DNA of 64,000 nt from Vitis vinifera (Eukaryota > Streptophyta > Magnoliopsida > Vitales > Vitaceae), in assembly GCF_030704535.1 (NCBI RefSeq), contig NC_081822.1:1622001-1686000 (forward strand), in the 5' to 3' direction. How positions within the stretch are numbered: position 1 is the first letter of the stretch; every line of letters begins with the position of its first letter. The notes under the pieces are model-generated. The model saw nothing but the letters and a program-made list of their open reading frames with translations. It was not told the origin of the DNA and ran no database searches. Positions 33,740-47,800 of this stretch are shown piece after piece. A program made the translations under genes and the position numbers.

Positions 33740-34437
33740 GAACGAAAGAAAACTGAGTCTTAATTATGTTTATTTGTTTTCTGTTTTCCCTTCATTTTGA
33801 TGATCCATGAGGTGAAATTTGCGGATGGGGGAAGAAAATTGGAAGCCCTAATCAATTGTTGAGAAAATTTATGAAGAGAAACGGAAACCCAGAGAAAACA
33901 CAATCAAACGCGTCATTGTGATTTGGTGATGAATTTGGAGTTCATACTGCCATAATGCTGTTGAATCGAAAGGAGATTTTAGTTCTGGAAATCGATGATG
34001 AAGCAAATAATCATTCCCATAAAATTGATTTTGGGGAATTTTTCTCTATTATGTTTGGAAGGTTGAAAATTTAGTTGGAGAACTCAAATTTTGATGATTA
34101 AAATTTAGAATTAATATGTGAAATAATCCTCTCTTCAAATCTCTTCGTAAAATGGATCATTTGAATTAAAAAATTGATCATAAATCAAATTAAAAATTAT
34201 TAGTCTCACGTATATTTTTACACATTTCAAAAATCAAAATCATACCTACATAGCTTTATTATAACGCGGATGTGGTATAATAATAGTTACTGATGTCATT
34301 GGATTACGGTAGTATTTGAAATCAGTATATTCAATAAATATAATTTAAAATAAATTGTATTGATGTCATATCAACGGTCCTAAGACAATTTGATATAATA
34401 TTATTACTTAAAACTTTTTTTCGTCTATAATATTAAT

Positions 34438-34478
<41 letters not shown>

Positions 34479-35855
34479 TTTTTATAAACTGAAAAAGGAA
34501 AACTGAAGAGAGAACAAATCAATTTTTGAACTCAATTTTAAGACTCGAACTAGAAGTGAGAGAATCATACACGCTTTTAGTCGGAACGAACATTAGAATA
34601 AAAGAAGTATAGCATAAAAGGTATTGGAGCAGACATGTTGTCTCTACCGACTAGGATTTGGATTGGGCAAAGCTTCAAGCGTCTGTTGACCCCATTCATC
34701 GAGGACTCCTCTAGTTTCTAACCCATGAACCCTTTTTTTTTCTGATTTTCTTTTCCAGCATTTCTATGCCATGATAAATGGTGGAGCGGGGCTTTCTAAG
34801 GAAATGCTGAAAATTTAAGAGGGAGGAAATGAAGTCCTTGACAAGTGCAGAACTAAACACATGATGTGGTTGCCTAAAAACCATTGATGATGATGGACAC
34901 ATCAGCAATTTTTCGGGTTAATTTCATTCCGACCTCTTGATATTTGATGTAAATATTATTTTAAATTTCGACAATTAGGACCCCTAAACAAGATAATCAG
35001 AAGGGTCGATTCATTCCAACCCCCTACCCTGAGACAAAGAATGAAATATATTTGCACAGTGAATTAAATTAATCTATAAGTCTTCCAAACCCGCATGATA
35101 TCCATAGTAAACGACCGGCATGAATTTCTTATGGAGATAAATGGAAAAACGGCTGAAATCATTCTCTGCAATTGCCCTGAAATGAGTAGCTGCCACTACA
35201 AAAATCAGGAGAAAATTCAAGTGGCCAGAACTAACACAATGGAAATAACCACCCATTATTAAAATCTAATGTACAATTCCCAACGGCCAAATGATATTGA
35301 CAATGGCTCCATTAACAGCAACAACAGGAAGCCACCTTTGATATCAGTTGAATACTAAAAAAGAAAAAAAAGAAAAAAAAAAAGAAAAACCTCCACCCCC
35401 AATTAAATACAAAATTAAGAAAAGGGAAGCTTTCCATGCTCTATACCAAAACCCCATGAAAGTAGAATCAGTGGGGTACGGTCTAAAACCTACCCACTGC
35501 TATGGTATAAACTATTTAGGATATAAACCATAAATAAACATGGTATAGATCTGCCAGTGTAGTGCTTGAAAAATGGCATCTACCTGGCTCCTATCCCCCC
35601 ATCCCCAATTTGAACTTTGTTGCTGCTGTTCCTTGAACAGATGGTCTTTCTACACAAACGCTCTGTTGACGATTTTGAAATAGGTGCAAACTGGCAGGTT
35701 TCATTATAAGAAACTTGTGAGAATAATTTAGTTTCAGCTTGAGGAACTTTTTAACCAAAACTTAGCTTTGGATCTGCAGAAGGTCCAAGAAGCGTGGAGC
35801 ACATAGTGGATGGCAGAAGGGCATCTCTGTGTAAATAACTCCTGATTGAACAATG
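33740..35855. other. Intergenic spacer with (AT)n/T-run; includes transportin 3' UTR at right
   Basis: Unassigned. A dinucleotide run of AT (about 34440-34470) is followed by about 17 T. A-rich block at about 35359-35390. The rightmost few hundred bases before 35856 are probably the 3' UTR of the transportin gene. No coding segment recognised. Confidence 0.4.
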
Positions 35856-38800
35856 TTATATTAGGTAGTTCAACAGTTTCTCCTTCTCTGGGGGCTCCAA
35901 TGCAGACATGCACTGTTCCCATGCTCCATTGTTAAGCATCTGTTAATATATCGGATCAAAAAAGATACATGTTATCCTTTGCTCTCCACTATCGGAAAAC
36001 TATAATCAGCTAGACAGTTTGAATTTTAGATATCAGCATTTCATCTTCTTAATGTTAATGGTTGGAAGTTTTGAGAGTGAGACACTAGAAATTTCTTTAT
36101 TCTATAAAAGAAACTGGGAAGGTTTCCATAATTATGAAATTGTAAGCATAAATCTTTTGAAACGAAATCATAATAACTGTTAAAAATGCTGTGACCCCAA
36201 AAAGTCAGTAAGGCTTCTTCAAGGAAGAATTTTGAATCTGCATGTGCAGTGCATCTGTCCAAGGAAGTGCATGCATGTGTTCTTGTGATGCGAGAGGGGG
36301 AAGAGGGAGGGAGAGGTACCTGCTTAAATCCTTTCAAAACTTGGCAGATGTCATTGTGCAGATCCTCACTCCTTATATGCTGGCAGACAAGAATAATATC
36401 AGAATAAAGAAAAAAGAAAAAGGAATGAATCGACTCTCAGGTATCTATCACTTCCCAAGCTTACATGCCAACTTGCAATAGCTTTGCACATGTGCACAAG
36501 TGAACTCAAAGCCCCAGATGGATTTGCTCTAACCTGCAATTCCAATGCTTCATTAATTACAATATATATATTTCTTTGATCTCATCTACTAAGGAATCAA
36601 GAAAGAATTTGCATACAGTTGCACATAGACCACGGAAGGCATCTTCCTTCTCAATATCATCACGTATCCTGCCATGAACTTGTTGGTATTAATGAACTGT
36701 TAAAAAAGAATGGGCCTGTGCTCAGCAGGCAAAGTTATGGCATATGTAAAAGGTAGTATGAGTCCAATGATAGTCCAAATTTTAACTTGTACTGATAGAA
36801 ATAGCAAAGCATGTTGTATTATTGTCATAGCCACTTATCTACAATTTGGCTTAGCAAAATAAAACCTGCCTATTCGAATTACTCAAAATTATGTTGTTAA
36901 TTAGATTACAGGACCTCTTTGACTAACTATATTATCTAATTTTCCACTTTTGTATTGAAACTTTATTAGCTGCAGAGAGACTGACATAGTACCTAGGTTT
37001 CCTTGTGCTAGTTACTGACATAATTTAGGAAATAATCAGTGTTGTCAAAAGCAAAAAGCAATGTCAAGGCAATAAGACTCCTTTTAGCCTAAGGCGAAAG
37101 GCGAAAAACAAGGCGATAGCCTGACTATAGTAAGGCGATAAAAAATATACATATATTTACCTATTCGATACTTAACTAAGTGTTATCTTTAACAATCAAC
37201 ACTATTAATTTTTCATCCCTCGTGATGTCTTATAAAATTAACAAAATATTAATAATTATTCAAAGTATTAAATATAATACCTCATATCATACGAAACATC
37301 ATATTGTTTAGAGATATTCATCTTGTCTAAATGCATATTTTAATTTTTTAAACATCTAAAAAGTAGAATAAAAAACAAAATAAGAGATTGAACATTTTAG
37401 AAAAGTTTTAGGCATCATCATCATAGAAATTAAAATTGTCATCACTTTCATTAAGACTAGATTGATAGCCCTCCATCTTATTATCTCTATGATTGATAAT
37501 ATAATATTTCATCTTATACTTTGTTTAATCCAATGTTAGATTGAGTGAAATTTAAATCTAAGTATGTTTAATCTTAACTCATGGTCAAAGGTGAGCCTTT
37601 ATGCCTTATTCCTTATTCCAAGGCGATTGCCTAGGCGTTACCTCTTTGAAGCCACCTTGCTTGGGTTTCAAAAGGTGACTTTTATTTGCCCCGCCTGGCT
37701 TGATGGCCTAGGCAACCCAAGCGATCGCCTTTGATAACACTGGAAATAATAGAATAACTCTAATGCATATTGAAAGATTAGATAGACATCAAGGCCTTGT
37801 TTATTTTTTTTTACTAAGTCTTAAAGCTAGTTGCTTTATGATTTAAGACATTTTTAAATCTACTTGTTTTTTAAATTATCACTTTTTCTTTAAAATTTTG
37901 TCTTAATAGAAAAAGTAACTTTTTCACTTTTCTCTTCTCAACCTTTAACTTTGTTATAATACTCAAACTTGATTTCTCATACAGAATAAATTACATTCAT
38001 TTTTTAAGATTTTGAGTAATTTTTTAACTTAAGCCAAATCGAACTACCCTAATTTTACACAATTTGGATACAAAATGAATTTATTATAGATTAGCAAAGT
38101 TGTCATCAAGAAAAAATTGAATATAACTAAGATAGGTTCTATTTTTGTTTTTTTTTCTCTAATTTCTCAGGAAAATTTAGATCTAAAGTTTTCTCATGAC
38201 TTGTTAATAAAAAGCAAAACAAGCAACGAAAAAATTTCTTGATTTAGATAAAAAAAAATAATGTAAAAGAAATCCACAAACGACAAAATCAAAACCAACA
38301 TTCAACCACATGCAACCACCATTTTTACCTCACAACCCATCGAATTCTCAAGAAAATTAAATTCCAAAAATTTCTATACATCCCTTGTTCAAAAATAAAA
38401 ACAAACAACACATTAAAATCATAAACTTTGATCACCAATAAATTTACTACAATTTTTCAAAATCCAACCTCTTACAATACAACAAAACCAAAATAAACTA
38501 TCAATTTCAATGAAAATTTTTCAATTTGAACTCCAAAACATAACCATACTCATTTGAATATCTATTAGATCAATTCCAATTCATTGTGAAAAATAAAAAG
38601 TTATGATTTGATGCTTTTTTCAAAACTGAAAATCTGATAATTAATGAATTAATCTCAACACTTGAATGCGTGTTTCAATTAAAAATCCATAAATTCAAAG
38701 ATGCACCACATAAAACCAGTGAATAATCAATGGAAGTTAACTTAGAAAATTTCCAATATTTTATTAGAAATCAAACATAATTAGAAACCCTAATTACCAT

Positions 38801-41800
38801 CCATTTACCAAGTTTCTAACTAATTAAATATTTAATTGCTATAAAAATTTGATTGTTGTAATATATTTTGGCATTTTAGGATATTTACGTGGATAAAGCA
38901 GTACACCATGACTGCATAAAATGCTCCATATGCAGTGCTACAATCTCTGGGCAGACCCAAGCAAGCCTCCCAAGGGTGATGGCACTATTTTCCACAAGTG
39001 ACTTATTAAAACCCTGCCCAAAATCAAATCTCAAATTAGAATCAGGAAGATAATAGAAAGTAATAATTGATTAAGCAGAACAAAAACGATACCTCTGCCT
39101 GTTGAAGGATTGGAGCTAGGCACGAGACAACTGTCATCACAATTGGGGAAACTTCTTTGTGAGCCTGATATTTGGATGTAAAAAATATGATCACAATCCA
39201 TACTTCACTATCAAGTAATACTAGCATTTTAATGTACAAGATGATGAATATGCTAGTGGTGAAGCATTATGAACAGTCTGTGGAATCACCCTTTAATTTT
39301 ACTTCAAGTCACTCTTTTTTTGGCGTACAAAATGGTGCCTAAACACTGCAGGAAGCATTATGACCACAAAGTGTGGAATCACCCTTCAATTTTGTTTCCA
39401 GTTAATGTCTGTGGCACATCAAAAGGTGCCTAATTTACTAGAATTTGGTTTGGTAGATAACTAATGTTATAACATAGAGTAACTCTGCAACTGTGCAACT
39501 TGAACAAGTTCTGAGTCATATAAGACCAGAATATGATTCAGGCTCAAACCCAAGGCAGGCTTAGTACTTTATTGTCTAATGTCCTTTGTCAATTAATATG
39601 CAAGATTTCCCAAAAATGCCAGCCCAAAACACCAATCTTCCAGAAATGTGTCAGTTTCAGGGTAAGTTTAAGCATGATTGAAAAGTTCACCTTGGTTCAT
39701 GAAAATTTAACTTGAGGAGCTTCAGGAAGCAGAGCACCTAATTTCAGAAATCAGATTCATAATTTATTTTTTTTAAAAAAGGAGCATGGGGATGAAAGCA
39801 ATTCTTCCATCAATGCAAGAGGACAACGAGGATTTTGCAGTTTGGCAGTTTCTAGGAATTTTGGCATACTTCAGAACTTGAGGAAGTATGGCCTGAAAAA
39901 GGTTATGCCACAGATGAATGGCAACAGTTATGGCTACATCAAGGCCCGTCTCTGTTTGCCCTTGAAAGTTCTTGTTGTGGACTCCCATGCATGCTCAGTT
40001 TCAGCTTGTTCTGTAATTTTCCTCTACTAAGATCTTGATGCAGGTGAGAAATATAGATAGCAGTAGAAGGCACTTTGATCTTGTTTGTTGGATTACGATT
40101 CAAAGAGAGAAACCAACCTTCACTGCTAGTTCTCCAATCGCCCAACATGCATTGTTTGCCACTGAAAAAGTTTCCTTTACCTCAGGAGGATTCTGCACAT
40201 ATCACATGTTGCGTAAAGGATTATATAAAGAGAACAAATGCATTCAAGAAAGTGGGCTCCAACATAAGCAATAAGGACCAGATTTGAATTTCATAAGAGA
40301 AATAAATCCATGTTCCATTTTGAACTCATCAATTATTTAAAGCAAATAGGTGGAACAAAAAACAAATCCAATTCTCTCTCTCTCTCTCTCTATTTCTCTT
40401 CTTTTTCATGGAATAGATAAAAAGACTCTCTCTTCTTTTCATGGAATAGATAAAAAGACTATATAAGGGAAAATTTAGGTCATCGTTCTTTCATATGGTT
40501 GATAAAACAAGAATCCAAAGAATGTAATTATGGATATTCTATATTAAGTAATCAAATTTAAAAGATCATAAATCTTTTTCAAGAAGATTGAAACCTCTTA
40601 GTGCATTAAATGTCCAATGGTTACTCAACCGATCGAATTGGAACTCGATTGGTCAAGGCCTACTTTTGTAGAATGAGGTGCCTGAGATTGGTTTCTTATA
40701 AATTGAGAGGTCCTATGCATTTATTGATAAGAAAACATATGTATTAACTAGCTTACCTACTCATTTCTCTCATTCAAAGCTCCCAACTCAAGTGCATTTA
40801 CTCTTCCATTTGCAAATCCATTTAGTGCATCCCATTGTGTTCATCCTAGTTTTTCCTTGTATTTGAGCTATATTTGAGTTGGGTTGAGTGTTGTTACATC
40901 CTTTATTGGTGAAAGGTTGAGTGATCAAAGCTTCAAGTTGGCTTTGAATTTGAAGGGAATTGTAGTGCCGATTGGAGCCTTGAATCCAAGTGTATGAGTT
41001 GAAGGTTTGGTTTGAAGTCTTGGTTAGTGGAGCCCTCACTCGGAAAGGAGATTAGGGAGAGTGAATGTAGGCGGGTTTGCCAAACCACTATAAAAAGAGT
41101 TTGCATCTATCTTCCCTCTTCTATTTATTTATTTGCTTCAATTATTGCTTAATTTGAATAGTTTTTGAAAAAAATTTAATTACTCAATTCACCCTCCCTC
41201 CTCGGGTAAATTTTTATTTTATTTTTTTATTTTATGTTGGATTGGAAAAATGTTTGCTTCCCAAATAGATCAAGGAAGAAAGTTGTGATTGGTTATTCCC
41301 CCATTTCTAGTAGGTTTAGTAAAAAACTTTGATGGATGTTCCTTGAGTAACCCTATTCAAATTGGTGTTGAATGCATGATTAAAGATCACTTTGGTACAA
41401 TATTAAGAGTTTTCTCTAAGCAGGTAGGTGTGGGGTTGGTTATTAAGGCAGAGATTTTGGTATTGTTAGAGGATTTGCTATAGGTAAAAGCTTAAGGCCT
41501 CTCTACCCTAACTATAGAGGAAGATTATGTTACTGTTATATCTTGAGTCATTAAAAAAGAAAGAGATTTGTAGAAGTTTGACAATTAGATGCCCAAAATC
41601 TTACATGTTATTAGTGAGTTGGGTTTCTCTGTCTCCTTGGGTTTCCATTTAAGCTAATCAAGTCACGGACTAGTTAGCCAAATAATGAGCTAAGCAATTG
41701 GCCTCCTTTGTCGGAGACTTTCTTTTCCCTTGAGTGTGCTATATATATATATATATATATATATTTTATTTATTTCTTCCCTTTGTGGGGCAACTTCACA

Positions 41801-44800
41801 TTTGGTTACTTTTTAACCTTTTTTGTACATCATTGAAATATTGTTTGTCCTTCTTGTATTTATCCTTTTAAGATAAATGAAGATAATTGTTTTTGTTGAA
41901 AAAGAAATGTAAGACAATCTTAAAATGGTTGTCTAAAGTCAAATAGGCATGCTAGAACTTCAATTCTTTAGGATTTAAGGAGAGGAACAAGACTCAAATT
42001 ATAGCAGCATGTAAAAAATAAAACAATAAAATATAAAGAAAAAATCTAGGAAACCTTAAAGTCTCATTAAGGTCTTTTAGGAGTCTCACCTAGAAAAAAT
42101 CAATTTAAAGACTCACAATTGAAAATTCAAAGAATGCAAAACTGGATATTATTTTCTCAACAATTATTATCTCATTTTACATCAATTAAGTTTATTTCAT
42201 AGGCTTTAGAAACCCTAAAAACTAAATAAAACTATGCAAGTAGAAACCTACCTATATAGTAACTTATTAGGACTTTTATTTCTCTCTTAAAACCATTAAA
42301 TCTTCTAAAATACATTAAAAGAAAATAGAAACTTTCTTTTTAGAATTAGAAACTTTTTATAAATACTTATTGTGATAAGGGTTTTTAATAAAAAATTATG
42401 GCTTTTAAAGACCAATAAAAACCTTTTAAAAAAAAAGAATAATTTAGAAAATAGAAAGTTTAGAAACTCATTTTAAGGAGAATTCTAAAACTTCCCAAAA
42501 TTAAAATAAAACTTGAATAGCAACTACTAACTAATTATGACACCAATAACCTAGAAAACTATAAAATTACCTAAATGCCCTTGGTCTCTAATTTAGGATT
42601 TCTTTATTTCCTTCCTTGATTAGATCTTGGAGATTCATCTTCACCACCTTGTCTTTTATTTGGTAATTAAAGACAAAATGACAAATTATTTTCTTGTTTT
42701 CTCTTCAACCAAAACAAAAAGAGCAATTAGAGACTAATTCTATAAGGTTGAATAAAAATCCAATTGATCATTTGATAAGATTGCTATCCTTAGGGTGTTA
42801 CTCATTGCCTTTTTTTTTGGGATTAAGTTTCAAAAATAACAGCGATCAGCCCATGACATGATATAAAAATTACAAAACTAATAACCAACTCATCGCTTCA
42901 CATGATCTAGATTTAAAGAACCAGTCAAGATATGATATTGGTCATATGATCATAGCAACTGATTTTTTTTTTTTTTTTGCATAAACAATTCTTACCAATC
43001 GTCTGGCTGCAACATTGAGGAATTCAGAGAGACGCGGATGCAAATAAACTGGACAGGCCTGATCATAAAACAATGTATTGACAAACTCTGCATGGAAGCA
43101 TAAAGAAAATGCTACCTATGAATAGATTAAGAAGTGTAAACTCACTCTTGCAAGGTCCCCAAGAAGGGCAAGAGCACTTTGACAAACATCAGAAGCATCA
43201 TCCATACAGCATTGCAGAAGTAGGTCCCTTAAATTGCTTTGTGCAGCCTATAATAGAAGTTGAATCAAAACACATGAACACATGCATGAGCAGAAATGAC
43301 AGATTATATCTAACATTCAGAACTCTATCATTTGTCTTCATCATATATGGATTGATAACAGGTGCCCCCCAAGAAAGAGGGTGAAACCCTGGGTGTGCAG
43401 GAACTGCGGATGCCATAATGTAAAGTCTTATAAGGATCAAGATCCCAAATTCATTACAGAACATGGGAGATGAAAAATGACTAATGTTTTTATTTTATTA
43501 CAGAATATGGGTGATGAAATAGAATGACTAAGAACTCTGAGAACAAATCTACTGGCTCAACATTTTGCCAAGCAAGGAACACCACTCATTTTCTCCGTCT
43601 ATCCACCTGGTATTTCTATATAAAAGCAGAAAATGCCAGATATATACTCATATATTGCCAATCAATAGAAGGATAGACAACCAGATAGACAATCACATGT
43701 TTGCAGGAACTGCGGATGCCATAATGTAAAGTCTTATAAGGATCAAGATCCCAAATTCATTACAGAACATAGGAGATGAAAAATGACTAATGCTTTTATT
43801 TTATTACAGAATATGGGTGATGAAATAGAATGACTAAGAACTCTGAGAACAAATCTACTGGCTCAACATTTTGCCAAGCAAGGAACACCACTCATTTTCT
43901 CCGTCTATCCACCTGGTATTTCTATATAAAAGCAGAAAATGCCAGATATATACTCATATATTGCCAATCAATAGAAGGATAGACAACCAGATAGACAATC
44001 ACATGTTTGCAGGAACTGCGGATGCCATAATGTAAAGTCTTATAAGGATCAAGATCCCAAATTCATTACAGAACATGGGAGATGAAAAATGACTAATGCT
44101 TTTATTTTATTACAGAATATGGGTGATGAAATAGAATGACTAAGAACTCTGAGAACAAATCTACTGGCTCAACATTTTGCCAAGCAAGGAACACCACTCA
44201 TTTTCTCCGTCTATCCACCTGGTATTTCTATATAAAAGCAGAAAATGCCAGATATATACTCATATATTGCCAATCAATAGAAGGATAGACAACCAGATAG
44301 ACAATCACATGTTTGCATTAAGAAAAGCATCAAATGCTTGAATCTACATATTCCCGCTCAAGAAAATTTTGGAAAGGAAAAAAAGAGACGTACCAAGCTC
44401 TCAATTCCACTACCAAGACCTTCTGCAAGCCCTGAGAGCAAGTCCAAAGAGCAAACAATGAATTCTTTATCATATTGAACAGCAGCTGACAGAGGATCAA
44501 CCTGCAATTATAGCACCAACCTTCAGGCAAGCAAACTAAAAGATAAGAGCATGGACAAGAATTTTATCTTGATGTGAAAAAATCTTCAGCAACGCTCATG
44601 GAAATCTTCAACAACCAGACTATGCTCTCACCAATTGGTTAAAAAAAAAAAAAAAAAACAAAACAAAAATGCAATGCTCATGGAAATACTTCAGCTCCCA
44701 TCAAGCTCAGTTGTATTGCTTTTGGAGCTGGTAAGCAAAAACTCATGCCCACCATATTAGCTTATCTAAACAAATTTGGGGAGGAGTCAGCTTAGTTCTA

Positions 44801-47800
44801 GCTTGGCTCAATTGACCATTGCCAGTGGCAAATCCAGGAATTTGCTCCAGAGTGGGTAACCTTTGATAAAGAAAAATTTTGAACTGATAATAAGTAAAAT
44901 ATTTAATATTGATCAATAATACTTCAATTCATTAAATTTATCATTGCCCTTGACAAGTTTTTAGATTTTGAAAGTGTTACACAATAACCTTATGATCAAT
45001 GCTATTAGATAAGGTCCTCTCAAATTCTCAATATATACAACTACGCTATCATTTATCCTTTAATCTCCTATTCAATTGTGTAACTAATTCTAAAAACATA
45101 AGTGATTTTGTTTCAAAATTTAAGAAAAAAAAAAGCTATATAAAAGCAAAAGAGCACTCATAGGTGATAAGGAATTTCAGAACATTTTTTGTATGGAAAA
45201 TTCTAAAGAATGCTTGCAAATCAAAAGAATATTAATTTCTTTTAATAAAAGAAAAGCCAAAGAGGACCTACACTGACGTGAGAGCTCTTTTGTTTTGAAG
45301 ATGATGAACAGTAATGTGTTTGTACTACTTCTTTCTTCTTATTCTTTTAGTTTTTTTTTTTTTTCAGAAAACAAAATACAAAATGGGTTGAGAGGTTTTT
45401 ATTTTAATGAGGAAACGGTGGATCAAAATGGGGGGTTTTATTTCAGTATTTTATTTTTCAAGTAATTGAAGAGTAAATATATATATATTTTAATTTTTAT
45501 AAATAACAAAAAATTTTGTCATTGAAACCTAGCTTAGTGGTAAAGGACTAACCTAACACCTCATTAGTTCAGGTTCAAATCCCATTTGGTATCTTTTTAG
45601 AGGGCTGAAGTAAGGTATCCCTCCTTTGTGCCTCATATTGCTCTGCCACTCAATACTGCAGCTTACACCGCATCTCAATTGATTTTTGTTGCATAAAGAT
45701 GACATCTCAGATATGACAACCCCATACCAAATATTTAAAATGAACCTCACTTGATCAAGAAACCTAAAAATGAGATATCCATTTCCACTCAGCAGAATTT
45801 AGTTAGATTATGAATCTAAGATATAGAACTCTTTTTCAACAGGAAAATCTAAGATAAAGAACTCTTGTCATAGTGGTATATTCTTTCATGGCAAAGAAAA
45901 TGTATACCAGAATGGAAAGCCAAAATCAAGCACTTCAGATTAGAAAATATTAAACATGATTTCATATTTAAAACACATCAAATGCAAAGTCATCATACAC
46001 AAAAACAACTAGCTTGTAGTAGTGCACTATACCAACTGATCATTTAATCCAAAACAATATTCCAACCACCATATAGGAGTGGTGCTCCTACAAAGACTAA
46101 ATGAGAACTACAAACTCCAAAAAAAGAAATGGTTTAAAAAGTACCGAGGCCTTTGCTAGCAGTTGAGATTGGATGATGCTTATGCACCTCTGGAATACTG
46201 GTTCAGCAAATTGCGAAAACCCAGTACCTAATGCCTGGAAAGTAAAACAAGGGCCAGCCAAATAAACATGATACAGTGAGAAGTGAGGATAGATTTTGTA
46301 GTATTGTAACTCAATATCTTTTCTGTACTTTAAATATTTGATGAAAAAATCATGTACTTAAAAGCACAGCTATAGAAGGGCAGGAACTAAAACTAGCAGG
46401 AATTACGAAAATCAACTATATATGTCTCTTCAAATAATTGATAAAAAAAATCATGTACTTAAAAACACAACTAGAGAGGGGCAGGATGTAAAACTAGCAG
46501 TCATAAGAAAATGAACAATATGTACCGTCTCTCTGACATGTATGAATCAAATTTGTATATTATATATGAAAAGAATGCAGTTATTAAGAATTTTATTTTT
46601 TTCTTTTTCTGCCCCAGAAATGTTGTGGGGTTCTAGAGGCAAAGTGGAAACAAACCCCACAACCCTTAGCATGAAATTAATACTAAAAAATAGAAATTAG
46701 ATAGGATAAATAAACAAGATTTTGAAATGGTGCTTCGTTTCCCTGGACTCTTCTTGTCTTGCTTCTCACCAACAAAAAACAAAGCTTTTTGAATTGATCC
46801 AAAATTTCTCTGCATTTTCTGGTATTCTTGTAAAAAGCTAAGGTGCAGCTTATTCCCTTGCAAAGTTCTGCATTCGCATTGCATCATGGAAAGAGAGAAA
46901 ACATGGGCAAACACATGATAAACTATTTCTACAGAATAAAAAAGATAGTAAAACTAAGATTAATACATCTGAAATATATTCAGTGCATAAAAACTAAAAC
47001 CAGATAGGACCAGACAGTTCAATAAGTCCCTTTTTAGGTCTATACATGTTGAATCCATTTTTATTCACCAACTTCTAATTCTTCTGTCCATTTGTGATTA
47101 TTAGGCCCTCTGCTGAATGTTGGCGGCACGGCTGATCCCAACCCATTACCTAGATACTAAACAATCAATAGAGTCCAACAAGGACAAGGAATCATCAATA
47201 ACCAATGAAGCCATAGGAAGAACATAGAGTTGAGGGAACCTTTGAGAAATTGATCCAAATGCTCATTCCATCAAAGGATCCACAATTATTTTAATGACAT
47301 ATGGCCCAAAACAAGCATGTGGGGCACACTCCTTTGAACTCTCCTCTAGAAGGGCCTTTCTCACCAAAAATAGGAACACCCAAGGGAGCCCAAAGAAAGA
47401 GCAAAAGATGCCACAATGCCTTTGCTTTCCAACAATGAGTAGGGATATGATTAGCTATTTACTTTGAACTCTTGCACAAGCAACAACGATTTCGAAAAGT
47501 CCTGTTCTTTGCAGATGATCTAAGGTTAGAATCCCAACCCAAGCTACCTCCCCACTAAAGAAGTGCACCTTGGAAGGGGCCTAAGAACCCCAAGCTTCCT
47601 TTGAAGAAAAAACCACCCTATCTCCTAATTATAAGGCATAATAAACAGATCAAAAAAAGAACTTCCCGTCGTTAACATCCTTCACCTATCTCCGCCTTCT
47701 CTAAGCCTTTCCCCTCTTTAAGTCTTTTAAGCAAGCCCTTAACACTTTATAACTCCCAATCATGGAACCATCTTGAGAAACAAGGATTGTGATTTGCCCA

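Noticed and set aside
43397..44317. CRISPR-like array
   Set aside because: Units are 306 bp, head to tail and without spacers, in a eukaryotic intron.
45532..45590. Functional tRNA gene
   Set aside because: A and B boxes are visible but acceptor and anticodon stems cannot be formed.
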